A program made the position numbers and the translations under genes. Source: CAZLXG01 sp964563585 (GTDB lineage Bacteria > Bacteroidota > Bacteroidia > Flavobacteriales > Flavobacteriaceae). From it: a stretch of DNA of 18,388 bases. The number at the start of each line of letters is the position of its first letter. Within the stretch, counting starts at the first letter, position 1. Shown piece after piece: positions 1-6,409 of the stretch. The notes beneath the pieces are model-generated. The model saw nothing but the letters and a program-made list of their open reading frames with translations, was not told where the DNA came from and did no database searches. The stretch covers positions 1 to 18,388 of the forward strand of contig CAZLXG010000045.1 of NCBI GenBank assembly GCA_964563585.1, written 5' to 3'.

Positions 1-152
1 TTTGGTTTCAATTAAGTTAATATTAATGAATCATAAAACTTCGGTAACTAGCAAAAAGGTTTTAGAAGAGTGAAAGGAAGAATGTTATAATGCGATGTCT
101 CAATCATGACTCATTATTTTTTCCTATTTTTATACCAATCAACTAACCGTTC

Positions 153-1241
153 ATGGAAAAGGAATATATTAAATGTCAAAATTGTGAAGAAAGTTTTGAA
201 AATGGCTTTCAGTTTTGTCCACATTGCGGACAAAAAGCTAAAGATGAACTTACAATAGGTGTATTGTTTTACAACACAGTAAGCAATTACTTTTCTTTTG
301 ATGCTCGCTTTTTTAAAAGCTTTTTCCCGTTACTATTTAAACCAGGTTATTTAGCAAGTAAGTTTATTGAAGGCAAACGCTTGTTGTATTTGCATCCTGC
401 ACAATTATACTTGTTTATATCGGTTGTGTTTTTCTTTTTGTTGTCTACTATTGTTATAAGAGATAAGGTTCATGAATTTGATACTGCACTAAAAAAGACA
501 TTTGACAAACCAATAATAAATGATTCTATTAAATCTGAAGCTAAAGCCAAAGCTGAAAAATTTTTAGATTCAGTAATGCTCGATAGTATTTTAAAGCCTT
601 TAAGTGAAAAAGGTATTCCTGGAATGAAAATCGAAGAAATAAAAGCTTTAGATTCTTTAATTAGAACAAATGCTAAAAACGGGAACAATACAGGTACATT
701 TTTTGATTTTGACCAGAAAAAACTAGATTCTTTAATATCAATAGGTGCTTCTGATACAGATATTCATAAAGAAATGGGAATGGGTGATAACCCGAGTTGG
801 ATTAAAAGAAAACTTTACGCACAAGTGCTTAAGTTTTATAAGCAACGTAATGGCGGACAAATATTTCAAGCAGCTGTTGATACTATTCCGATTTCATTAT
901 TTATACTCTTACCTATTTTTGCTTTTATATTAAAAATATTGTTTTATAAATGCGGTAGATATTCACATCATTTAGTGTTTAGCTTCTATTTCTTTTCGTT
1001 TTTATTTACAGTTTTTAGTATTCAGCTTGTGGTGAATTATTTTTGGGATATTCCAACTTGGTTGGACTCTTTGCTTATTTTTTCTACAATATTCTATTTG
1101 TTTATAGCTATAAAACGTTTTTATGGGCAAGGTTGGGTTTTAAGCTTCTTTAAGACTGGATTATCAACGTTTATATATTTTTCGTTTGTAATTCCTATTG
1201 CTATTGTTATTGTAGGGTTTGCAGGATTTTTATTTTATTGA
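153..1241 (+). CDS. DUF3667 zinc-ribbon integral membrane protein
   Basis: A 362-residue protein that starts with a zinc ribbon (C8, C11, C22, C25, as two CxxC pairs within the first 26 residues). A conserved-looking cytoplasmic stretch leads to a first hydrophobic helix at about 83-101. A charged, lysine/aspartate-rich soluble segment covers about 105-240, and four further hydrophobic helices lie at about 245-262, 274-292, 303-321 and 340-360. This layout, and the phrase around 'HPAQLYLFISVVFFF', match the Bacteroidota family DUF3667, whose function is unknown. The start at 153 leaves the zinc ribbon complete. The gene converges on uvrA with a 45-bp gap holding a small repeat hairpin. Family assignment is from memory of its motifs; a role in membrane-associated sensing or scaffolding would be a guess. 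Confidence 0.85.
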   Translation: MEKEYIKCQNCEESFENGFQFCPHCGQKAKDELTIGVLFYNTVSNYFSFDARFFKSFFPLLFKPGYLASKFIEGKRLLYLHPAQLYLFISVVFFFLLSTIVIRDKVHEFDTALKKTFDKPIINDSIKSEAKAKAEKFLDSVMLDSILKPLSEKGIPGMKIEEIKALDSLIRTNAKNGNNTGTFFDFDQKKLDSLISIGASDTDIHKEMGMGDNPSWIKRKLYAQVLKFYKQRNGGQIFQAAVDTIPISLFILLPIFAFILKILFYKCGRYSHHLVFSFYFFSFLFTVFSIQLVVNYFWDIPTWLDSLLIFSTIFYLFIAIKRFYGQGWVLSFFKTGLSTFIYFSFVIPIAIVIVGFAGFLFY

Positions 1242-1254
1242 TTATCAAATATTT

Positions 1255-1283
1255 GTCATGCTAAATTTATTTCAGCATCTTTC
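1255..1283. repeat. Flavobacterial intergenic hairpin repeat between convergent genes
   Basis: The short gap between the DUF3667 gene and uvrA contains GTCATGCTAAATTTATTTC followed by AGCATCTTTC. ATGCT (1258-1262) and AGCAT (1274-1278) are inverted arms. The wording resembles a family of short 'GTCATnCTGAA...TTTCAGnATCT' intergenic elements that I recall as multicopy in Bacteroidota genomes. It may act as a weak bidirectional terminator, but there is no clean T-tract next to the stem. Only one copy is visible in this window, so its repetitive nature is recalled rather than shown. Confidence 0.45.
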
Positions 1284-1286
1284 AAA

Positions 1287-4070
1287 TTAAAGCTTCTCTT
1301 TTAAATACTTTCCGGTTTCTGAAGCTTTAACTTTAATAATGTCTTCTGGTGTTCCTTTGGCAATAAGTTTTCCGCCAGTTTCTCCACCTTTTAGTCCTAA
1401 ATCAATAATATAATCGGCACATTTAATAAGTTCTAAATTGTGCTCAACAACAATAATAGAATGTCCGTTTTCAATCAACGCATTAAACGATTTTAATAAC
1501 TTTTGAATATCATGAAAATGCAAGCCTGTTGTAGGTTCGTCAAAGATGAAAAGGGTTTTATCTTTATTATTTCCTTTACCTAAAAACGATGCTAATTTTA
1601 TACGTTGAGCTTCGCCACCAGAAAGAGTAGAAGAGCTTTGCCCTAAAGTAACATAGCCCAGACCAACATCTTGAAGCGGTTGTAACTTGGTTTTTATTTT
1701 AGTTTGCTCGGTTTCTTCAAAAAATGAAATAGCATCATCGATAGTAAGGTTTAAAATATCATCAATATTTTTGTCACCAAAAGTTACTTCTAAAACTTCC
1801 TTTTTAAAACGTTTCCCTTTGCAAGTTTCACATTCTAAATGCACATCTGCCATAAATTGCATTTCTATGGTTACTTGCCCTTCGCCTTTACAGGTTTCAC
1901 AACGTCCACCATCAACATTAAACGAGAAATGTTTCGCTTGATAATTTCTAATAGCACTTAGTTTTTGTTTTGAATAGAGTGCCCGAATATCATCGTAGGC
2001 TTTTATATATGTTACAGGATTTGAACGTGATGAACGTCCAATAGGGTTTTGGTCAATAAATTCAATTTGTTTAACATTGCTAAAATTACCTTCTAGACTT
2101 GTAAACTGTCCTGGTTTATTACCAAAATCGGTTAATTTTTTTTGTAATGCAGGATATAATATTTTCTTTATTAATGTGCTTTTTCCGCTTCCAGAAACAC
2201 CAGTAACTACAGTAAGCATTCCTAAAGGAAATCGGACATCAATGTTTTTAAGGTTATTTTCTCGAGCTCCAATAATATCAACATAATACTTTGATGTTCT
2301 ACGTTTTTTTGGAACTTCAATTTTTAAAGTTTCATTTAAATACTGTGCAGTTAAAGAATTTGAAGCTAAAATATCATCAAATGTGCCATGTGCCACTACA
2401 TGACCGCCAAACGTTCCTGCTTCTGGGCCAATATCAATAATTCCATCGGCAGCCTTCATAATATCTTCGTCGTGTTCTACAACAATAACTGTATTTCCTA
2501 AATCACGTAACGATTTTAATACAGAAATTAATCGTTCTGTATCTTTTGGATGCAAACCAATACTAGGTTCGTCTAAAATATACATAGAACCAACCAAACT
2601 ACTTCCTAATGAAGTTGCTAAATTTATACGTTGACTTTCACCGCCAGAGAGCGTGTTAGATTTTCTATTTAAGGTTAAATAATCTAGTCCAACATTGGTA
2701 AGGAACAATAAACGGTTATTAATCTCTTTTAATAATCTATTAGCAATTTTAGAATCGTAATCGTTTAATTCTAATTGTTTAAAGAAGTTGATTAATTTAT
2801 TTAATGGCATTTCTACCAAATCTGTAATAGTTGTTTTATCAACTTTTACATAGTTAGTTTCAATACGTAAACGTTTGCCATTACAAGTTTTACATCTTGT
2901 TTTACCACGATAGCGCGATAACATGACGCGATTTTGAATTTTATATGCTTTCGATTCTAATTCAGCAAAAAAGGAGTTTAATCCTTCAAAATGTTCATTT
3001 CCATTCCAAATAAGTCGTTTTTGTTTGTCGCTTAACTCAAAATATGGTTTATGTATTGGAAAATCAAACTTGTGTGAATTGTTCACTAATTGGTCTTTAT
3101 ACCAACTCATACTTTCTCCACGCCAAGGAAAAATAGCACTTTCGTAAACTGAAAGTCCCGTATTTGGAATTACTAAATCATCATCAATTCCAATAATATC
3201 ACCATAGCCTTCACATTTTGGGCAAGCGCCATAAGGGTTGTTAAAGCTGAATAAGTGAATGTTTGGCTCTAAAAAAGTAATGCCATCCAGTTCAAATTTA
3301 TTACTAAAACTACGCTGTTTATTATCGGTTAAAGTTTCGATGATACATTCGCCTTTTCCTTCAAAAAAAGCAGTCTGTACAGCATCTGCCAAACGATTTT
3401 CAAAATCCTCATCATCTTTTGTAATAACTCTATCTACTACTAAAAATATATTCTTTTTCGATTTTAGAGTGTCAACTTCATCAATTCTAACAACAGCATT
3501 TTTTACTTTAATTCGGGCATAACCTTGTTGGTTTAAAGCTTTAAGTTTATCGTCCATCTTTCGTCCTTTTTCCAAATGAATAGGGGCGAGGAGCAATAAT
3601 TTTTCACCTTCGGGAAATGTTTTTAAATAATTTAAAACATCGGTCACGGTGTCTTTTTTTATTTCAGAACCAGAAATTGGCGAATATGTTTTACCAATTC
3701 TAGCAAATAATAATTTTAGGTAATCGTAAATTTCTGTAGTTGTGCCAACCGTAGAGCGCGGATTTGTAGAATTCACTTTTTGCTCGATAGCAATTGCAGG
3801 AGCTATTCCTTTTATATAATCTACTTTTGGTTTGTTTAATCTGCCTAAAAACTGGCGTGCATAACTCGATAAACTTTCTACATAACGTCTTTGCCCTTCA
3901 GCATACAGCGTGTCGAAAGCTAAACTAGATTTTCCTGAACCCGATAAACCTGTAATAACAACCAATTTATTTCTTGGTATTACAACATCAATATTTTTTA
4001 AGTTATGCAATTTTGCACCTTTAATGATAATATTTTGTTTCGGATTTACTTCAGAAAGGTTAGTAATCAT
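1287..4070 (-). CDS. uvrA: Excinuclease ABC subunit A
   Basis: UvrA is the damage-sensing ATPase of nucleotide excision repair; its dimer loads UvrB on lesions. The 927-residue product has the full tandem ABC layout: Walker A at 41-49 (GLSGSGKSS), ABC signature at 474-480, Walker B at 497-502, second Walker A at 624-632 (GVSGSGKST), second signature at 816-822 and second Walker B at 841-846 (FIFDEP). The C-terminal zinc finger is intact (C724, C727, C747, C750). The N-terminal zinc module is not: only CPKC at 283-286 remains, and where E. coli has the first CxxC pair this protein reads NKFELDG (257-263). Length is close to the usual 940. The start at 4070 follows a TATATTTG -7 element (4095-4102, minus strand). 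It is divergent from the sigma factor gene. Confidence 0.98.
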   Translation of the reverse strand: MITNLSEVNPKQNIIIKGAKLHNLKNIDVVIPRNKLVVITGLSGSGKSSLAFDTLYAEGQRRYVESLSSYARQFLGRLNKPKVDYIKGIAPAIAIEQKVNSTNPRSTVGTTTEIYDYLKLLFARIGKTYSPISGSEIKKDTVTDVLNYLKTFPEGEKLLLLAPIHLEKGRKMDDKLKALNQQGYARIKVKNAVVRIDEVDTLKSKKNIFLVVDRVITKDDEDFENRLADAVQTAFFEGKGECIIETLTDNKQRSFSNKFELDGITFLEPNIHLFSFNNPYGACPKCEGYGDIIGIDDDLVIPNTGLSVYESAIFPWRGESMSWYKDQLVNNSHKFDFPIHKPYFELSDKQKRLIWNGNEHFEGLNSFFAELESKAYKIQNRVMLSRYRGKTRCKTCNGKRLRIETNYVKVDKTTITDLVEMPLNKLINFFKQLELNDYDSKIANRLLKEINNRLLFLTNVGLDYLTLNRKSNTLSGGESQRINLATSLGSSLVGSMYILDEPSIGLHPKDTERLISVLKSLRDLGNTVIVVEHDEDIMKAADGIIDIGPEAGTFGGHVVAHGTFDDILASNSLTAQYLNETLKIEVPKKRRTSKYYVDIIGARENNLKNIDVRFPLGMLTVVTGVSGSGKSTLIKKILYPALQKKLTDFGNKPGQFTSLEGNFSNVKQIEFIDQNPIGRSSRSNPVTYIKAYDDIRALYSKQKLSAIRNYQAKHFSFNVDGGRCETCKGEGQVTIEMQFMADVHLECETCKGKRFKKEVLEVTFGDKNIDDILNLTIDDAISFFEETEQTKIKTKLQPLQDVGLGYVTLGQSSSTLSGGEAQRIKLASFLGKGNNKDKTLFIFDEPTTGLHFHDIQKLLKSFNALIENGHSIIVVEHNLELIKCADYIIDLGLKGGETGGKLIAKGTPEDIIKVKASETGKYLKEKL

Positions 4071-4094
4071 AGGCTTTTAAAAGGAATAATCTCG

Positions 4095-4102
4095 CAAATA
4101 TA
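4095..4102 (-). promoter_or_regulatory. Candidate -7 element of uvrA
   Basis: On the minus strand this reads TATATTTG, an exact match to the Bacteroidota -7 consensus TAnnTTTG, 25 bp before the uvrA start. No convincing TTG -33 element was found at 17-23 bp upstream, so the call rests on the -7 match and its position. Confidence 0.5.
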
Positions 4103-4254
4103 CTATAAGTATTTATTCTGTTAAACTTAATTTATATTTAATTGACAGAATGAAACACTATTTTATTATAGTAAAAAAGTATGTTTTTAGTAGCTTTTTT
4201 TAGCTTAAAAAATGAAGTTTTGTCTGATGAAAAGTTAAAAAACCACATTATTTT

Positions 4255-4286
4255 TTGTTTTTTAGGAATGATTGTTGTTATATTTG
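4255..4286 (+). promoter_or_regulatory. Promoter of the ECF-type sigma factor gene
   Basis: TTG at 4255-4257 and TATATTTG at 4279-4286 are separated by 21 bp. This fits the flavobacterial promoter layout TTG-N17-23-TAnnTTTG. Transcription would begin at about 4292, leaving a leader of roughly 95 bases before the coding sequence. Confidence 0.6.
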
Positions 4287-4359
4287 AAACTTATTAATCA
4301 TATAAAATCAACTCTCGCCTATAGCAGAAAATTACTTTTCAACATTTAACCCCAAGCAA

Positions 4360-4373
4360 AGAAGCTCGCTTCT
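4360..4373 (+). promoter_or_regulatory. Leader hairpin upstream of the sigma factor start
   Basis: AGAAG (4360-4364) and CTTCT (4369-4373) are perfect complementary arms around a CTCG tetraloop. The hairpin ends 14 bases before the ATG at 4388. An ATG at 4374, directly after the stem, opens a two-codon frame (ATG CAC TAA) out of frame with the sigma factor. The hairpin could modulate ribosome access, but the stem is only five base pairs, so this is tentative. Confidence 0.35.
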
Positions 4374-4387
4374 ATGCACTAAAAGTA

Positions 4388-4978
4388 ATGATTATGCAAC
4401 ACAAACTTATTTCAGATGCTACCTTGGTTAGCGACTATATTAATGGTGATGAAAGTGCTTTAGAAATACTTATTAAAAGGCACAAACAAAGAATTTTCAG
4501 TTTTATTTATTCGAAAGTATACGATAGAGATGTTGCTGAAGATATTTTTCAAGACACATTTATTAAAGTAATTCGTACGCTTAAACGCGGCGCATACAAC
4601 GAAGAAGGTAAGTTTTTACCTTGGGTAATGCGTATTTCTCATAATTTAGTTATAGACTTTTTTAGAAAAAATAACAGAATGCCAAAATTTGATAATAGTG
4701 GCGATTTTAGTATTTTTTCTGTATTAAGCGATTCAAGTTTAAATGCGGAAAAAGCATTAATAAAAGAACAAGTTGAAAATGATGTAAGACGTTTGGTAGA
4801 TGAGTTGCCAAACGACCAAAAAGAAGTATTAATTATGCGTATTTATAATGACATGAGTTTTAAAGAAATCTCTGAAAGAACAGGTGTTAGCATTAATACA
4901 GCTTTGGGTCGCATGCGTTATGCTTTAATAAATTTAAGAAAAATAATAGATAAGCATAATATAGTTTTAACGAATTAA
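4388..4978 (+). CDS. ECF-like sigma-70 family RNA polymerase sigma factor
   Basis: A 196-residue alternative sigma factor. Region 2 covers about residues 22-97, with the helix DRDVAEDIFQDTFIKVI that contacts core polymerase and the -10 region, followed by FLPWVMRISHNLVIDFFRK. Region 4 covers about 133-188, with a helix-turn-helix reading MSFKEISERTGVSINTALGRMRYAL for -35 recognition. No region 1.1 or region 3 is present, as expected for the ECF class. Two in-frame ATGs (4388 and 4394) open the gene, and either could be the start. No membrane anti-sigma gene follows; the next ORF encodes only 48 residues. The target regulon cannot be inferred. Confidence 0.93.
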   Translation: MIMQHKLISDATLVSDYINGDESALEILIKRHKQRIFSFIYSKVYDRDVAEDIFQDTFIKVIRTLKRGAYNEEGKFLPWVMRISHNLVIDFFRKNNRMPKFDNSGDFSIFSVLSDSSLNAEKALIKEQVENDVRRLVDELPNDQKEVLIMRIYNDMSFKEISERTGVSINTALGRMRYALINLRKIIDKHNIVLTN

Positions 4979-5032
4979 TACAATAAAGTGAATTTTGCTG
5001 CGTTAAGTAATAATTAACCTTAACATATAAAA

Positions 5033-5179
5033 ATGGCAAAAATTTACTCTGAAAATTCTATTAAAAATTTAAACGATCTAAAACCGAGGGAAGAAACGGT
5101 TAATTTTCTTCTAAGTTATTCTAAGGCTTTAAGTGTTATAAATTGTAATAAAATGAAGTTTGAAGCGCTTCTAAACTAA
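5033..5179 (+). CDS. Small protein of 48 residues downstream of the sigma factor gene
   Basis: A clean ATG-to-TAA frame of 48 codons starts 54 bp after the sigma factor stop on the same strand and ends just before a strong terminator. The peptide begins MAKIYSENSIKNLNDLKPRE and ends KMKFEALLN. It has no signal peptide or membrane helix, one cysteine, and a mix of charged and hydrophobic residues that would suit a short helical protein. I have a faint memory of similar short ORFs beside nth in flavobacteria. A role as a partner or regulator of the sigma factor is only suggested by position. It lies between a sigma gene and a terminator, which supports it being the last gene of a two-gene transcript. 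Confidence 0.6.
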   Translation: MAKIYSENSIKNLNDLKPREETVNFLLSYSKALSVINCNKMKFEALLN

Positions 5180-5185
5180 GTTTTC

Positions 5186-5223
5186 AAAAAAAAGTCCTGA
5201 TAGTTAGTCGTTAGGACTTTTTT
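5186..5223. terminator. Bidirectional rho-independent terminator between the 48-residue ORF and nth
   Basis: AAAGTCCTGA (5191-5200) pairs with TTAGGACTTT (5211-5220) with one G-T pair and a 10-base loop. An A-run on the left (5186-5193) and a T-run on the right (5218-5223) let it work in both directions. The nth stop codon lies inside the right arm. Confidence 0.85.
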
Positions 5224-5870
5224 CTTTTAAAATAGTCTTGTAAAACAGTTTTTCTTCCAATTGTTTTAGTAATTATATCTTTTTCTAAATCCCAGCCTCT
5301 TGCAGGTGAATATTCTCTACCATACCAAATAATTTGAAGATGTAAATCATTCCATAATTCTTTAGGAAATAAGCGTTTTGCATCTTTTTCGGTTTGAACC
5401 ACGTTTTTACCGTTGGTTAAATTCCATCGGTACATTAATCTGTGTATATGCGTATCAACAGGAAATGCAGGAATGCCAAATGCCTGCGACATAACGACGC
5501 TTGCTGTTTTATGACCAACCGCAGGTAATGCTTCTAAGGCTTCAAAACTAACGGGAACTTTTCCGTTGTGTTTATCAATTAGTATGTGTGATAAACCATG
5601 AATGCCTTTACTTTTCATGGGTGATAAACCTACAGGTTTTATGATTTCTCGTATTTCTTCAACAGTAAGTTTAATCATATCATGCGGATTATTAGCCTTT
5701 TCAAAGAGCAAAGGCGTTATTTTATTAACGCGCACATCGGTACTTTGTGCAGACATTAAAACCGCAATTAATAGGGTATATGGGTCTTTGTGGTCTAACG
5801 GGATTGGTATTTCTGGGTATAATTTGTTTAATGTATTTATTATAAACGTAACGTTTTCTTGTTTGGTCAT
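5211..5870 (-). CDS. nth: Endonuclease III, lacking the iron-sulfur cluster
   Basis: DNA glycosylase/AP lyase that removes oxidised pyrimidines in base excision repair. The 219-residue protein keeps the helix-hairpin-helix LPAVGHKTASVV with catalytic Lys121, and the catalytic Asp139 in VDTHIHR. The SAQSTD motif lies at 40-45. The C-terminal CX6CX2CX5C iron-sulfur loop of the E. coli enzyme is absent: the protein has no cysteine at all and instead ends with a GREYSPARGWDLEKDI stretch. The frame stays open to 5969, but the start at 5870 (MTKQENV) gives the family's usual length and lies 15 bp after the predicted transcription start. The longer start would overlap bcp. It is divergent from bcp. 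Confidence 0.95.
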   Translation of the reverse strand: MTKQENVTFIINTLNKLYPEIPIPLDHKDPYTLLIAVLMSAQSTDVRVNKITPLLFEKANNPHDMIKLTVEEIREIIKPVGLSPMKSKGIHGLSHILIDKHNGKVPVSFEALEALPAVGHKTASVVMSQAFGIPAFPVDTHIHRLMYRWNLTNGKNVVQTEKDAKRLFPKELWNDLHLQIIWYGREYSPARGWDLEKDIITKTIGRKTVLQDYFKRKKS

Positions 5871-5890
5871 TAGTTGTATTTTAGCAATTA

Positions 5891-5898
5891 CAAAGTTA
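5891..5898 (-). promoter_or_regulatory. Candidate -7 element of nth
   Basis: Minus strand reads TAACTTTG, matching TAnnTTTG, 20 bp before the chosen nth start at 5870. It sits within the 34-bp gap separating nth from bcp, supporting the shorter nth reading frame. A -33 element would have to lie inside the bcp coding sequence, and no clear TTG was seen there. Confidence 0.5.
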
Positions 5899-5904
5899 TA
5901 AAAT

Positions 5905-6357
5905 ATGAATACATTAAAAGTAGGAGATAAGGCTCCAAATTTTGAAGCTTTAGACGAACAAGGAAACACTATAAAATTATCGGATTATAAAGGAAAGAAA
6001 CTTGTAGTTTTCTTTTACCCAAAAGCAAGTACACCTGGTTGTACTGTTGAGGCTTGTAATTTGAGAGATAATTATGAAGTTTTAAAAGAAAAAGGTTTTG
6101 AATTGTTAGGGGTTAGCGCAGATTCTGCAAAACGGCAATCTAATTTTAAGAATAAGTATAATTTTACATTTCCATTATTAGCAGATGAAGATAAAGCGGT
6201 AATTAATGCTTTTGGTGTTTGGGGAGAAAAAAAGTTTATGGGTAGAACGTATGATGGTATTCATAGAAAAACTTTTATTATTGATGAAAACGGAATTGTT
6301 GAGCGGGTAATTGATAAAGTAAAAACAAAACATCACACCTCTCAAATATTAGAATAA
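5905..6357 (+). CDS. bcp: Thioredoxin-dependent thiol peroxidase (BCP-type peroxiredoxin)
   Basis: A 150-residue atypical two-cysteine peroxiredoxin that reduces hydrogen and organic peroxides using thioredoxin. The active-site motif lies at 39-54: peroxidatic Cys46 in STPGC, with the resolving Cys51 five residues later, as in E. coli BCP. Further family markers are the N-terminal VGDKAPNF, the FFYPK strand, and the RKTFIIDENG segment near the end. No signal peptide, so cytosolic. It is transcribed divergently from nth with only 34 bp between starts and ends at a strong terminator. The adjacency of peroxide removal and oxidative base repair suggests joint use under oxidative stress, but this is inference. 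Confidence 0.96.
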   Translation: MNTLKVGDKAPNFEALDEQGNTIKLSDYKGKKLVVFFYPKASTPGCTVEACNLRDNYEVLKEKGFELLGVSADSAKRQSNFKNKYNFTFPLLADEDKAVINAFGVWGEKKFMGRTYDGIHRKTFIIDENGIVERVIDKVKTKHHTSQILE

Positions 6358-6358
6358 T

Positions 6359-6390
6359 AAAAAAGCCTAAACTAAGTTTAGGCTTTTTTT
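6359..6390. terminator. Bidirectional rho-independent terminator between bcp and the 491-residue gene
   Basis: AAAAGCCTAAA (6361-6371) pairs perfectly with TTTAGGCTTTT (6377-6387) around a 5-base loop, flanked by an A-run and a run of seven T. It directly follows the bcp stop and precedes the end of the convergent gene by 20 bp. Confidence 0.92.
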
Positions 6391-6409
6391 AATAACACTA
6401 CTTTTTTTA

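Larger units (their letters stand above)
4103..4387. other. Divergent intergenic region between uvrA and the sigma factor gene
   Basis: Together with the 32 bp next to uvrA this forms a 317-bp gene-free stretch. It holds outward promoters for both neighbours, a very A+T-rich middle (about 4141-4250) with runs of T and A but no clear gene, and the roughly 95-base leader of the sigma factor transcript with a small hairpin. A TTGACA box at 4142 with an ATTATA 17 bp downstream resembles an E. coli promoter. That is not the form used by the Bacteroidota primary sigma factor, so it is probably chance. Confidence 0.5.

Noticed and set aside
1..152. Possible partial gene at the left edge
   Set aside because: All frames checked on the minus strand close within about 20 codons and nothing resembling a protein family or RNA gene was seen; it is treated as intergenic.
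4142..4170. TTGACA with ATTATA 17 bp downstream, like an E. coli sigma-70 promoter
   Set aside because: Bacteroidota primary sigma factors use TTG/TAnnTTTG; the match is likely chance, and a good TAnnTTTG promoter exists at 4255-4286.
4138..4248. A 36-residue minus-strand ORF in the gap upstream of uvrA
   Set aside because: It is rich in Phe, Lys and Asn as expected from random A+T-rich DNA, has no -7 element or ribosome site, and runs through the T/A runs.
5871..5969. Longer nth start giving 33 additional residues
   Set aside because: It would overlap the beginning of bcp on the other strand, places the TAACTTTG promoter element within the gene, and exceeds the normal family length.
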